Positions 15,814-23,797 are shown, counted from the first letter of the stretch. The stretch: DNA of 53,980 nt from Pararhizobium polonicum (GCF_001687365.1 NZ_LGLV01000023.1:1-53980); one strand, 5' to 3'. The notes: generated by a model from the sequence alone, not told the origin. Made by a program: numbers and translations.

Positions 15814-15854
15814 AGGCCGCACCAGAAGAGCGAAGATTGATAAACGCCAAAGAC

Positions 15855-16370
15855 ATGACAGACCGCAGCAGCACCAACTCGAATTTCGCCGCCCGCCTGA
15901 ATCCGAATGCGGAGCAGCTCCGGCACGGCGATCTGCTGTACACGATCCATGAGCTGTCGCGGCTGATCAGCACGCATTTCGACAAGGTGATGGAGCCTCA
16001 CAATCTGACCCGGGCGCAGTGGTGGGCGATCATGCACATCATGCTGAACGAAGGGCAGAGCCAGTCGGATCTGGCCCGCGTCATGCAGATGGGCCGATCG
16101 GCGGCTGGAAAGCTGCTCGACCGCCTCGAGGCCAAGGGCTGGATCGAACGTCGGCCCGACGAAGGCGATCAGCGGCTCCTGCGCGTCTTCCTGCTCGAGG
16201 GTGTCGCCCCTGTCTTCGATGCGATCGTGTCCGGCGGCCCACCCCTGTTCGAAACGCTTCTCGACGGACTTTCCGAGGAAGAAGAGCGCGCCATCCTGTC
16301 CGGCCTCGGCAAGATCAGGGCAAATGCCGAGCGTGCAGCCGGCGTGAACGGCCGCGCAAGCTGGCTTTAG
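15855..16370 (+). CDS. MarR-family transcriptional regulator
   Basis: A 171-residue winged-helix regulator. Residues ~40-110 carry the MarR core (NLTRAQWWAIMHIMLNEGQS, DLARVMQMGRSAAGKLLDRLE, KGWIERRPDEGDQRLLRVFL); the DxR wing motif is kept as DQR. MarR dimers usually repress until an aromatic or phenolic ligand binds. ATG 15855 was chosen because the core is preceded by ~35 residues, as in relatives. Longer starts run into the previous gene. It is the last gene of the flavoprotein operon, and the paired palindromes at 13300-13345 are its likely target. Confidence 0.88.
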   Translation: MTDRSSTNSNFAARLNPNAEQLRHGDLLYTIHELSRLISTHFDKVMEPHNLTRAQWWAIMHIMLNEGQSQSDLARVMQMGRSAAGKLLDRLEAKGWIERRPDEGDQRLLRVFLLEGVAPVFDAIVSGGPPLFETLLDGLSEEEERAILSGLGKIRANAERAAGVNGRASWL

Positions 16371-16519
16371 GGCCGGGACCCGACCCCACACTTCCATCGC
16401 CGTTTTTCATCGTTCCCACGCATGGCTTTACCGCAGAACAGGGCTCTCACCGGAGCCGCGTTTTTCGCAGTCTGCCGGCGAACATGCGACTTCCGATTTC
16501 CTGAAAAATCTCAAAACCG

Positions 16520-16540
16520 TTGCCCATGTGGGCAATGCAT
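16520..16540 (+). promoter_or_regulatory. Shared palindromic motif, copy 1 (before oxidase subunit III operon)
   Basis: TTGCCCA-tg-TGGGCAA, a perfect 7 bp dyad at 16520-16535, followed by TGCAT. Near-identical copies lie at 17650-17670 and, on the minus strand, 27966-27988, each upstream of a separate transcription unit of the same catabolic island. The most likely binder is the LuxR-type regulator at 24875-25984. CCCA...TGGG half-sites fit a dimeric helix-turn-helix protein. Confidence 0.7.
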
Positions 16541-16585
16541 AACCGGTGGCCCTGCCGCAGGCTGGCAATCGGGAGGAATGAAGGA

Positions 16586-16678
16586 ATGATCGAGCGAGTG
16601 ATCTGCGTCGTCCACCGGCCGCAGCCGATGATGGCATGGTTGGGGAATTGCCCCGGACGGGGGGATGCCGATGTCTGA
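16586..16678 (+). CDS. Leader ORF, 30 codons, overlapping oxidase subunit III start
   Basis: ATG 16586 is preceded by GGGAGGAATGAAGGA. The frame MIERVICVVHRPQP... runs to TGA at 16676-16678. It overlaps the likely ATG 16671 of the next gene in another frame, a layout used for translational coupling. The product is too short to classify and has no homologue that I recognise. A similar leader stands before the hydratase gene at 17823. Confidence 0.4.
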   Translation: MIERVICVVHRPQPMMAWLGNCPGRGDADV

Positions 16679-17270
16679 TATCTCCGTGCGCCCATCAAGG
16701 AGCATGCTCCGGCAGAGGGAAATCCCCGGCGAGTCCGGACTTTGGGTCTTCCTCTTCGGCGATATGGCCATCTTCCTTGTCTTCTTTGCCTCCTACCTGG
16801 TGGAACGCGCCCGCGATCCCCTGCTTTTCCAGGCCTCGCGGCAGTCTTTCGGGCTGACGCTCGGTCTCGTCAACACGATCATCCTTCTGACCAGCTCGCT
16901 GCTCGTGGTGATGGCGGTGAATGCGGCGCGCGCGGGCGCAAAGGCGATCGCGGTGCGGGCGCTCTGGGCCGCGCTGTTCTGCGGCGCGACATTCGTGACC
17001 CTCAAATGTGTCGAGTACACACACTTGATTTCCGCGGGGAACGGTCCGGGGTCGAACCACTACTTCACCTATTTCTTTATCCTCACCGGCCTTCACCTGA
17101 TGCATGTTCTGATCGGTTTCGGCACGCTTGGCATCATGATCGCCAAGGCGCGGCAGCCGGGGGAGATAACAAGCCGGAATCTCTCCACGCTCCAGTCCTG
17201 CGCCTGTTACTGGCATCTCGTCGACCTTCTCTGGATGGTCATTTTCCCGCTTCTTTATCTGCTGGGGTAA
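16671..17270 (+). CDS. Cytochrome c oxidase subunit III-like (NorE-like) protein
   Basis: A 199-residue integral membrane protein of the heme-copper oxidase subunit III family, short five-segment form as in NorE. It has GESGLWVFLFGDMAIFLVFFASYL at the N-terminus and HYFTYFFILTGLHLMHVLIGF and CYWHLVDLLWMVIFPLLYLLG at the C-terminus, which are the conserved helices. ATG 16665 would add two residues. No subunit I or II is near, so it is an orphan accessory subunit. It is followed 3 bp later by a subunit IV-like gene. In denitrifiers NorE/NorF help NO reductase maturation. Here the context is a catabolic island, and the partner is unknown. Confidence 0.82.
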   Translation: MSDISVRPSRSMLRQREIPGESGLWVFLFGDMAIFLVFFASYLVERARDPLLFQASRQSFGLTLGLVNTIILLTSSLLVVMAVNAARAGAKAIAVRALWAALFCGATFVTLKCVEYTHLISAGNGPGSNHYFTYFFILTGLHLMHVLIGFGTLGIMIAKARQPGEITSRNLSTLQSCACYWHLVDLLWMVIFPLLYLLG

Positions 17271-17273
17271 GCC

Positions 17274-17543
17274 GTGGCTCTGAAAGACCTTGTTCCCTTC
17301 CGCGTGGCGGTCACCTGGGCGGTCCTCGTCACCCTGTCGATCCTGGGGCCGATCCTGAATATCGAAGGCGAGGGCAGCACGCCGATTGCCGTCATCGTGC
17401 TCGCCTTTGCCGTGGTCAAAGTCCGGTTCGTCGGGCTGGATTTCATGGAACTGCGCCATGCACCCGTGGCGATGCTCGCCGTCTTCGAGGCCTATTGCGC
17501 CGTGCTCCTGAGCACGCTCGCCGGGCTCTACGTCTTCCTATGA
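17274..17543 (+). CDS. Cytochrome c oxidase subunit IV-like (NorF-like) protein
   Basis: An 89-residue protein of three membrane segments (VAVTWAVLVTLSILGPI, TPIAVIVLAFAVVKVRFVGLDF, LAVFEAYCAVLLSTLAGLYVFL), with the FVGLDFMELRHAP loop typical of the prokaryotic subunit IV/NorF family. GTG 17274 is the start, 3 bp after the stop of the subunit III-like gene, so both are made together and probably pair in the membrane. The target complex is not encoded in the window. Confidence 0.75.
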   Translation: MALKDLVPFRVAVTWAVLVTLSILGPILNIEGEGSTPIAVIVLAFAVVKVRFVGLDFMELRHAPVAMLAVFEAYCAVLLSTLAGLYVFL

Positions 17544-17822
17544 TTTCGCTCTGTCGGGCTGGGCGCGTCTCGCGGTTTACGCTCGTGCACTGTGGGCGTT
17601 CACTCCGGTTTCTCCAATCACATCGCGGTATCAAAACGAGCTGCCGATGTTGTCCAGGTGGGTAATGCACACGTCGCTGCGATCACCCATGGTGCGGGAA
17701 CGGACCGACGCTGCGGGCCACCGGGCGCCCGGATCGTATCCCGCGTGTTTGCCGCGCGGGGCAGGCCTGTTGAAGTCTTTACTAACCGGATCGGGAGGTC
17801 CGGCATTCAAGGAGGAAAACCA
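17544..17822. promoter_or_regulatory. Control region of the meta-cleavage operon
   Basis: This 280 bp region holds no gene. It contains copy 2 of the shared dyad (17650-17670) and, 14-22 bp before it, TATCAAAAC. TCTCAAAAC stands in the same relation to copy 1 upstream of 16586. It ends with the strong Shine-Dalgarno AAGGAGGAAAACC for the leader ORF at 17823. Confidence 0.55.
17650..17670 (+). promoter_or_regulatory. Shared palindromic motif, copy 2 (before meta-cleavage operon)
   Basis: TTGTCCA-gg-TGGGTAA followed by TGCAC. It matches copy 1 at most positions and copy 3 over CCAGGTGGGTAATG without a mismatch. It lies ~150 bp upstream of the leader ORF of the hydratase operon. Confidence 0.7.
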
Positions 17823-17909
17823 ATGATGTGCGATTTGAACGCGGCCGGACATGTCTTGCGGAGCATCTGCTCTGAAATGCGGTCCGGCGCGAAGGGGTTC
17901 GGCAATTGA
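17823..17909 (+). CDS. Leader ORF, 28 codons, coupled to the hydratase gene
   Basis: A very strong Shine-Dalgarno (AAGGAGG, 17809-17815) precedes ATG 17823. The 28-residue product starts MMCDLNAAGHVLRS and ends KGFGN. Its TGA (17907-17909) overlaps the ATG of the hydratase by one base (TGATG), which is classical translational coupling. The hydratase has no good ribosome site of its own apart from the leader. The product has two cysteines and no recognised family. Confidence 0.6.
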   Translation: MMCDLNAAGHVLRSICSEMRSGAKGFGN

Positions 17910-18730
17910 TGATCGCCCTTGAAAATCTGTCCGCCGCCGTCGAGCGGTTGGAGCGGGCAAGCGCCAGCGGTGTGCCATGCGAGCCCATCGCCGATCTGCT
18001 CGGTGCCAGCGATATCGATGCCGCCTATGAGGTGCAGAAGCGGATCACGGAACGGCGGATCGCCGGCGGGGCACGGCTTGTCGGCCGCAAGATCGGCCTG
18101 ACATCTCGCGCGGTGCAGGCGCAGATCGGCGTGAACCGTCCCGATTTCGGCGTGCTGTTTGACGACATGCAGTTTGCGGATGGCGCGGAGGTTCCGTTTT
18201 CACGCCTGTTGCAGCCCAAGGCGGAAGCCGAGGTGGCTTTCCTGCTCGCCCGGGACATTCCGGATGCGTCCGATCCGGTTGCCGTGCGCGATGCTGTGGC
18301 GCTGGCGTTTCCGGCGCTGGAGATCGTCGACAGCCGGATCGCCGACTGGCGCATCGGCATCACCGATACGGTGGCGGACAATGCCTCGTCGGGGGTGTTC
18401 GTGATCGGCGCTAAGGGCGTCGCGCTCGATGCTGTCCAGCCAGCGGATGTGGTGATGACCATGCTGCGAAATGGCGAGGTGGTTTCGCACGGGACTGGCC
18501 GGGATTGCCTGGACGATCCCCTGAATGCGCTGGCCTGGCTTGCCCGCACCGCAATCGAGATCGGCCTGCCGCTGCGCGCCGGCGATATCGTGCTGTCGGG
18601 TGCGCTCGGGCCGATGGTTCCGGTCCGTCCCGGCGATGTCTTCGAGGCGAAGATCGAGCCATTGGGAACGATCACCGCCCGGTTTTCAGAAAAAGCCCGG
18701 TTTTCAGAAAAAGAAGGAGGAGAACAATGA
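17909..18730 (+). CDS. mhpD: 2-keto-4-pentenoate hydratase (MhpD/HsaE type)
   Basis: A 273-residue member of the 2-keto-4-pentenoate hydratase/2-oxohepta-3-ene-dioate hydratase family. It adds water to the 2-hydroxypenta-2,4-dienoate released by meta-cleavage hydrolases, giving 4-hydroxy-2-oxovalerate. Conserved blocks are VGRKIGLTSRAVQAQIGVNRPDFGVLFDDM, the acidic metal site KAEAEVAF and FPALEIVDSRIADW, and LGPMVPVRPGD near the end. The C-terminus carries a tandem six-residue duplication ARFSEKARFSEK encoded by an exact 18 bp repeat. First structural gene of the operon; the acetaldehyde dehydrogenase overlaps by 4 bp. Confidence 0.92.
   Translation: MIALENLSAAVERLERASASGVPCEPIADLLGASDIDAAYEVQKRITERRIAGGARLVGRKIGLTSRAVQAQIGVNRPDFGVLFDDMQFADGAEVPFSRLLQPKAEAEVAFLLARDIPDASDPVAVRDAVALAFPALEIVDSRIADWRIGITDTVADNASSGVFVIGAKGVALDAVQPADVVMTMLRNGEVVSHGTGRDCLDDPLNALAWLARTAIEIGLPLRAGDIVLSGALGPMVPVRPGDVFEAKIEPLGTITARFSEKARFSEKEGGEQ
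18677..18712 (+). repeat. Exact 18 bp tandem duplication in the hydratase 3' end
   Basis: GCCCGGTTTTCAGAAAAA occurs twice in a row (18677-18694 and 18695-18712), just before the Shine-Dalgarno AAGGAGG of the next gene. It adds six codons (ARFSEK) in frame. It contains A5 runs, which suggests replication slippage. Confidence 0.95.
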
Positions 18731-19665
18731 CGGATCGCATCGGTGTCGCGATTATCGGCTCGGGGAATATTGGCACGGATCTGATGATCAAGATCCTGCG
18801 GCACTCCGAGAACCTGCGCATGGTGGCGATGGTGGGGATCGACCCTGCCTCGGACGGTCTGGCGCGGGCGGCCCGGCTGGGTGTCGCGACGACGGCGGGT
18901 GGCGTCGAGGGACTGATCGCCATGCCGGAATTCAAGGATGTCCGCATCGTGATGGACGCGACCAGCGCTTCGGCCCATGTCGCCAATGCCAAGCGGCTGC
19001 AACCCTATGGCCTGCGGCTGATCGACCTGACGCCCGCGGCCATCGGCCCCTTCGTCATTCCGCCGGTGAATCTCGGCGCGCATCTGGGCGCTGCCAATAT
19101 CAACATGGTGACCTGCGGCGGGCAGGCGACGATCCCCATGGTGGCGGCGGTGTCGCGCGTCACCGAGGTGCCCTATGCCGAGATCGTCGCCTCGGTATCC
19201 TCGAAATCGGCCGGACCGGGAACGCGGGCGAACATCGATGAATTCACCGAGACGACCGCACATGCCATCGAACAGGTTGGCGGCGCGAAACGCGGCAAGG
19301 CGATCATCATCCTCAATCCGGCCGAACCGCCGCTGATCATGCGCGATACGGTCTACTGCCTGGTCGGCGGTGCGGACCCCGAGAATATCCGCGCGTCCGT
19401 CGAAAACATGGCAGCCGAGGTTGCTGTCTATGTGCCGGGCTACCGGCTGGTGCAGGACGTGCAGTTCACTCCGGTCGATCCGGCCGAGGTTGCCACCTTG
19501 CTGCCGAAGGGCTCGGGGCCGGTCGATACCAAGGTGACGATCTTCCTCGAGGTCGAGGGGGCTGCGCATTACCTGCCCGCCTATGCCGGCAATCTCGACA
19601 TCATGACCTCGGCCGCCATGCGCGTGGCCGAACAGATAGCCGTGCGCGCGAAAGAGGTGGCCTGA
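18727..19665 (+). CDS. mhpF: Acetaldehyde dehydrogenase, CoA-acylating
   Basis: A 312-residue enzyme (DmpF/BphJ/HsaG type) that turns acetaldehyde plus CoA and NAD into acetyl-CoA. NAD-binding GSGNIGTDLM at residues 11-20, catalytic cysteine in NMVTCGGQATIPMV (about residue 130), and DEFTETTAHAIEQVGGA and IMRDTVYCL blocks, all standard. Its length is typical. ATG 18727 is preceded by AAGGAGG, and its stop overlaps the aldolase start (TGATG). It is expected to form the channelled complex with that aldolase. It could equally process propanal. Confidence 0.95.
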   Translation: MTDRIGVAIIGSGNIGTDLMIKILRHSENLRMVAMVGIDPASDGLARAARLGVATTAGGVEGLIAMPEFKDVRIVMDATSASAHVANAKRLQPYGLRLIDLTPAAIGPFVIPPVNLGAHLGAANINMVTCGGQATIPMVAAVSRVTEVPYAEIVASVSSKSAGPGTRANIDEFTETTAHAIEQVGGAKRGKAIIILNPAEPPLIMRDTVYCLVGGADPENIRASVENMAAEVAVYVPGYRLVQDVQFTPVDPAEVATLLPKGSGPVDTKVTIFLEVEGAAHYLPAYAGNLDIMTSAAMRVAEQIAVRAKEVA

Positions 19666-20678
19666 TGACCAAGAAACTGTATGTGCAGGACGTGACCCTG
19701 CGCGATGGCATGCATGCGCTGCGCCACCGCCTTGATCCGAAAAAGCTGGGCCAGATCGTGCGGGCGCTCGACAAGGCCGGCGTTGCCGCGATCGAGGTCA
19801 GTCACGGCGACGGTCTGGCCGGCAACAGCCTCAACTACGGCGCCGGTTCGAACACGGACTGGGAATGGATCGAGGCCGCCGTCGGGGCTGCGGAACGTGC
19901 TGTCATCACCACGCTGCTGCTGCCGGGTGTCGGCACCATCAGCGAGTTGCGCCGCGCCTATGAGCTGGGGGTCCGTTCCGTCCGCGTCGCCACCCATTGC
20001 ACCGAGGCCGATGTTGCCGCCCAGCACATCGCGGAGGCCCGCAATCTCGGCATGGACGTCTCGGGGTTCCTGATGATGGCGCATATGGGCGAGCCCGCCC
20101 AACTGGCCAGACAGGCGCAGCTGATGGAATCCTACGGTGCGCATTGCGTCTATATCACCGATTCTGCCGGGCGGCTGACGACGCAAGGGGTCCGCGACCG
20201 CGTGCGTGCCTATAGGGACGTGCTGAAGCCGGAAACCCAGATCGGCATCCATTGCCACGAAAACCTTTCGCTATCCGTGGCGAATTCGGTCGCGGCAATC
20301 GAGGAAGGCGCCTGGCGGATCGATGCATCGCTGGCCGGGCATGGAGCCGCGGCCGGGAACACACCGATCGAGCCGTTCGTCGCGGTGGCCAATCTACTGG
20401 GCTGGGAAACCGGCTGCGATCTTTTCGAACTGGAGGATGCAGCCGACGATCTGGTCCGGCCATTGCAGGACCGTCCCGTCCGCGTGGATCGCCAGACCCT
20501 GACCATTGGCTATGCCGGCGTCTACGGCAGTTTCCTGCGTCATGCCGAAAACGCGGCCACCACCTATGGCGTGGATGCCCGCGACATCCTGATCGAAGCC
20601 GGGCGGCGCAAGCTGGTCGGCGGGCAGGAAGACATGCTGACGGACATCGCCCTGAACCTCGGCCGCCGATCCCACTAA
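19665..20678 (+). CDS. mhpE: 4-hydroxy-2-oxovalerate aldolase
   Basis: A 337-residue DmpG/HsaF-type metal-dependent aldolase that cleaves 4-hydroxy-2-oxovalerate to pyruvate and acetaldehyde. The N-terminal LYVQDVTLRDGMHALRHR has the RDG motif and catalytic histidine, HCHEN is the metal ligand pair, and EVSHGDGLAG is conserved. The C-terminal communication domain (YAGVYGSFLRHAENAA) for aldehyde transfer to the dehydrogenase is present. Starts by one-base overlap with the previous gene. Confidence 0.95.
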   Translation: MTKKLYVQDVTLRDGMHALRHRLDPKKLGQIVRALDKAGVAAIEVSHGDGLAGNSLNYGAGSNTDWEWIEAAVGAAERAVITTLLLPGVGTISELRRAYELGVRSVRVATHCTEADVAAQHIAEARNLGMDVSGFLMMAHMGEPAQLARQAQLMESYGAHCVYITDSAGRLTTQGVRDRVRAYRDVLKPETQIGIHCHENLSLSVANSVAAIEEGAWRIDASLAGHGAAAGNTPIEPFVAVANLLGWETGCDLFELEDAADDLVRPLQDRPVRVDRQTLTIGYAGVYGSFLRHAENAATTYGVDARDILIEAGRRKLVGGQEDMLTDIALNLGRRSH

Positions 20679-20750
20679 GTTTCAAAACCCTTTCATGGAT
20701 GCGCACCGCCGCATCCGCATCGAACCATACCATACCAGGAGGAGACCAAC

Positions 20751-21770
20751 ATGATTCACACCTACGATCCGGGCCCGCGCATTGCCCATGCCGGCGGCAT
20801 CAATATCGGCACACCGAACCTCGAACGCTCGTTGTGGTTTTTCCGCGACCTGTTCGGCATGGAAGTGACCGCCGAGGGCGACGGCGTCGCCTATCTGCGC
20901 GGCTATCAGGAATTCGATCATCACTCGCTGGTGCTGACCCAGCAGGACGAGGCGGTCATCAACACCTACAGCTTCCGCGTCGCGCGGCCGCAGGACGTGG
21001 AGCTTTTCCACGAACAGTTCACCGCCGAAGGCGTAGAGGTGAAGGTGATCCCCGCCGGCACCGAGACGGGACGCGGCGAGGCGATCCGCTTTCTGCTGCC
21101 CGGTGGCGGCCATCCGATCGAGCTCTATTACGACATCGACAAACCGAAGGCGGCCGATGGGCTGCGCTCCCATCTGCTGGGAAACAGCGCCCGCCGTCGC
21201 GGGTTCGGCGTGCGCCGTCTCGACCACCTCAACATCATGACCGGTGCTGCCACCATCGTTCAGGCCGAAGGCTGGCTGCGCGAGCGGCTGGGGTTCAAGC
21301 GGCGGGAATTCCTGACCTTGCCGCAGGATCCGAATTTCATCGTCGCGTCGTGGATGTCGGTGAACTCGAAACTGCATGACATCGCCATCGGCGCCTCGCC
21401 GAACGGGCAGGACGCCCAGTTCCATCATGTCGCGTTCTCGATCGAGAACTTCCACGACATTCTGACGGCAGCCGACCAGCTGCGCGATCTGGATATCCAG
21501 ATCGACGCGGGCCCCGGCAAGCACGGCATCGGCCAGGCGATGTATCTTTATGTCCGCGATCCCGGCTCCAACCACCGGATCGAGCTTTATTCCGGCGGCC
21601 GCGAATTCTTCGAGCCCGATTGGCAGGCGCTGGAATGGAAGATCAACAGCCCCTACGGCATGACCTGGTACGGCGACCTGCCCAATGTCGACCCGCAGAC
21701 CAGCCCCTATGTCACGACGACGCCATCGGCGGGGCTGGTCCTGCCCAGCCGCCGTGCTGCGGCGGCCTGA
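20751..21770 (+). CDS. Extradiol (meta-cleavage) ring dioxygenase, VOC type I
   Basis: A 339-residue type I extradiol dioxygenase with two vicinal-oxygen-chelate modules. The N-terminal module (residues ~13-125) is structural. The C-terminal one carries the 2-His-1-carboxylate iron site: His in VRRLDHLNI (about 160), His in QFHHVAF (about 225) and Glu in HRIELYSGG (about 277). It opens a catechol ring next to the hydroxyls. The monooxygenase at 26645-27826 and the hydrolase downstream suggest an alkyl- or ring-substituted catechol rather than plain catechol. AGGAGG precedes ATG 20751. A small hairpin (20697-20716) sits in the gap to the aldolase gene. Confidence 0.92.
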   Translation: MIHTYDPGPRIAHAGGINIGTPNLERSLWFFRDLFGMEVTAEGDGVAYLRGYQEFDHHSLVLTQQDEAVINTYSFRVARPQDVELFHEQFTAEGVEVKVIPAGTETGRGEAIRFLLPGGGHPIELYYDIDKPKAADGLRSHLLGNSARRRGFGVRRLDHLNIMTGAATIVQAEGWLRERLGFKRREFLTLPQDPNFIVASWMSVNSKLHDIAIGASPNGQDAQFHHVAFSIENFHDILTAADQLRDLDIQIDAGPGKHGIGQAMYLYVRDPGSNHRIELYSGGREFFEPDWQALEWKINSPYGMTWYGDLPNVDPQTSPYVTTTPSAGLVLPSRRAAAA

Positions 21771-21839
21771 TGAGGCGCCTTGCCGGATCGCGCCGGGATC
21801 AACCCGCCGCGATCCGGCCCTTGGGGAGGAAAGACACCA

Positions 21840-22694
21840 ATGACGATCGACTATACCTACGAGAATACGCGCAAGACCGTTGAAATCGGCGGCGTCACCC
21901 TGTCCTGGCATGAGGCCGGCGAAGGCGAACCGCTGATCCTGTTGCACGGCTCGGGGCCGGGGGTCAGCGCCTGGTCGAACTTCCGGCACAACCTGCCGGT
22001 GTTCGCTCGGCGTTTCCGGACCATCATGCCCGATATGCCCGGGTTCGGCGCGTCCGGGCTTCCGGAGCTCGACGACTATTATGCCACGCTGGCGGCGCGC
22101 TGGATCGCCCTGCTGATGGATCATCTGGAGATCGGCTCGGCCCTGTTCACGGGCAATTCCATGGGCGGTGCCGTGGTGGCTGAACTGGCGGTGCTGCATC
22201 CCGAACGGGTACGCCGGATGGCGCTGATCGGCTCGGGCGGCCTGTCGGTCGGCATTTTCGGCACGGATCCCAGCGAAGGCTTCTTACGCCTTTTCGAGTT
22301 CCTCGACGATCCGACGCGCGACCGCATGATCGGCTGGGTCAAGACCATGGTTTACGACCATCGCCTGATCACCGACGCGCTGATCGACGAGCGGATGAAG
22401 AACGCGCTGGCCGAGGGCGTCATCCCCCGGATGAAGGCAATCTTCGGGGCGATGTTCAACCCCGCGCTGCGCCGGGGCGTGGCGCCGTTATGGACCCGGT
22501 CGGGCACGATCAAGACGCCGACATTGCTGCTGTGGGGGCGCGACGACCGGATGCTGCCCTACGATCACGCCCATTTGGCCAACCGCCTGCTGCCCCAGGT
22601 CGAGCTGCACAGCTTCTCGCGCTGCGGCCACTGGGTACAGATCGAGCGCAAATCGGATTTCGAACGCGTATCGGCCGAATTCCACACGCGTTGA
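21840..22694 (+). CDS. Meta-cleavage product C-C hydrolase
   Basis: A 284-residue alpha/beta hydrolase of the BphD/HsaD/MhpC type. HGSGPGVSAWSNFR oxyanion loop, nucleophile in GNSMGGAV (about residue 107), acid in LLWGRDDRMLP and histidine in CGHWVQIE. It splits the 2-hydroxy-6-oxo-dienoate formed by the dioxygenase into 2-hydroxypentadienoate (substrate of the hydratase) and a carboxylic acid. GGGGAGGAAAG precedes ATG 21840. The presence of this hydrolase, instead of a semialdehyde dehydrogenase/tautomerase branch, means the cleaved ring carries a carbon side chain. Confidence 0.92.
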   Translation: MTIDYTYENTRKTVEIGGVTLSWHEAGEGEPLILLHGSGPGVSAWSNFRHNLPVFARRFRTIMPDMPGFGASGLPELDDYYATLAARWIALLMDHLEIGSALFTGNSMGGAVVAELAVLHPERVRRMALIGSGGLSVGIFGTDPSEGFLRLFEFLDDPTRDRMIGWVKTMVYDHRLITDALIDERMKNALAEGVIPRMKAIFGAMFNPALRRGVAPLWTRSGTIKTPTLLLWGRDDRMLPYDHAHLANRLLPQVELHSFSRCGHWVQIERKSDFERVSAEFHTR

Positions 22695-22702
22695 CACCTT
22701 TT

Positions 22703-22740
22703 CCGTTCCGGCATGCGCGAGGAGGCGCTTGCCGGAACGG
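22703..22740 (+). terminator. Strong intra-operon hairpin
   Basis: CCGTTCCGGCA (22703-22713) pairs with TGCCGGAACGG (22730-22740). The stem goes on with GCGC/GCGC around the loop gaggag. No T-run follows, so it is more likely an RNA-processing or stability element, or a weak terminator, between the hydrolase and the outer-membrane gene. Confidence 0.5.
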
Positions 22741-22810
22741 CCGCCGACACATGCCACAAACGGATCGCCCATGGGGGCGCTCCGTTCGATACAAGGGGAG
22801 GGAATACGGA

Positions 22811-23797
22811 ATGCTTGGGACAAAACTTTCGCCTGGAGCGCTATGCGGGGCTCTCGTCATTGCGATCGGACTGCAAGCGGCGGCGGTGCAGGCCGCGGAA
22901 TCGATCGCTGCAACGGGACCGATCGGAGGAACCGATATCAATGCGGCATTCCTGCCCCCGGAAGGGTTGTGGATAACCGCCATCGGCGCCACGGTCGGCT
23001 TTTCCGATTACTATGACGACCACGGCAACGAGCTGAGTTCGAGAGGGAATGATACGCTCGGTGGTATCGGGGTGCTCTATTCCTATCCGGGCACATTCTA
23101 CGGTGGCCAGCTGGCATCGACGTTTTTCACGGGATACGAACGGCTCTGCTTCGGCGTGGACCCATACAAGAAGAACTGCTCCAGCGGCGTCAAGGACATC
23201 TATTCCGACGTGCTGATGTGGAGTCGGTATTTTCCAAGCGCTGCCGCCCTCAGCCAGTCCAAGAGCGATATTCAGAGGCCTTTTGGCACGGCTGTTCTCG
23301 TCGGTCTGGGTTTGACCGTTCCGACCGGGAACTACAGCAAGGACAATGTGATCAACAACAGCGCGAACTTCTGGGGTTTTTCTCCCAACATCGCGCTCAC
23401 CTATACGGCTCCGAGCCCTCTGCCGGAGATCTTCGGCGATGCGGTGCAGCTCAACGGCCGCCTGTTCTACCACATGTATACCGAGAACAAGGACACGCAG
23501 TATCAGACCGGCTCCGTGGTGAGCCTCGACTGGGCTGCCGTCATGATGAAAGGCCAATGGCAATACGGTCTGGCCGGGCTCATGTACGCCCAGCTCGGGG
23601 ACGACAGGATAGACGGGATCGTTCACCCCAACAACGGCAATCGCTCGGAAGTCATCGGACTTGGACCGATCATCTCGCGCGATTTCACCATGGGCGATCG
23701 TCCTGCCAACATCACGATCAAGGGCATCCAGAGCGTCTATGGCCGCAACGTCGCCAAGTCGACGGGGGTGTTCGTTCGATTCAGCACGAAATTTTAA
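22811..23797 (+). CDS. Outer-membrane meta-pathway (phenol degradation MetA-like) transporter
   Basis: A 328-residue exported protein. Signal peptide (LCGALVIAIGLQAAAVQA), then a beta-strand-rich sequence ending in the C-terminal aromatic residue pattern GVFVRFSTKF typical of outer-membrane barrels. It matches the transporter family linked to meta-cleavage operons (LPPEGLWITAIGATVGFSD, VGLGLTVPTGNYS, NFWGFSPNIALTYT). It probably lets the hydrophobic substrate cross the outer membrane. An ATG at 22811 with GGGGAGGGAATACGG upstream sets the start. Two cysteines (CFGVDPYKKNC) could form a disulfide. Confidence 0.85.
   Translation: MLGTKLSPGALCGALVIAIGLQAAAVQAAESIAATGPIGGTDINAAFLPPEGLWITAIGATVGFSDYYDDHGNELSSRGNDTLGGIGVLYSYPGTFYGGQLASTFFTGYERLCFGVDPYKKNCSSGVKDIYSDVLMWSRYFPSAAALSQSKSDIQRPFGTAVLVGLGLTVPTGNYSKDNVINNSANFWGFSPNIALTYTAPSPLPEIFGDAVQLNGRLFYHMYTENKDTQYQTGSVVSLDWAAVMMKGQWQYGLAGLMYAQLGDDRIDGIVHPNNGNRSEVIGLGPIISRDFTMGDRPANITIKGIQSVYGRNVAKSTGVFVRFSTKF

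Noticed and set aside
16671..17543. Denitrification (nor) operon
   Set aside because: Only NorE/NorF-like subunits are present. norC, norB, nir and nos genes are missing, and the pair shares a promoter motif with catabolic genes.
18025..19569. 514-codon minus-strand frame
   Set aside because: Antisense shadow of the hydratase and acetaldehyde dehydrogenase in GC-rich DNA; residues look random.
20682..22199. 505-codon minus-strand frame
   Set aside because: Antisense to the dioxygenase and hydrolase, whose catalytic motifs are complete.
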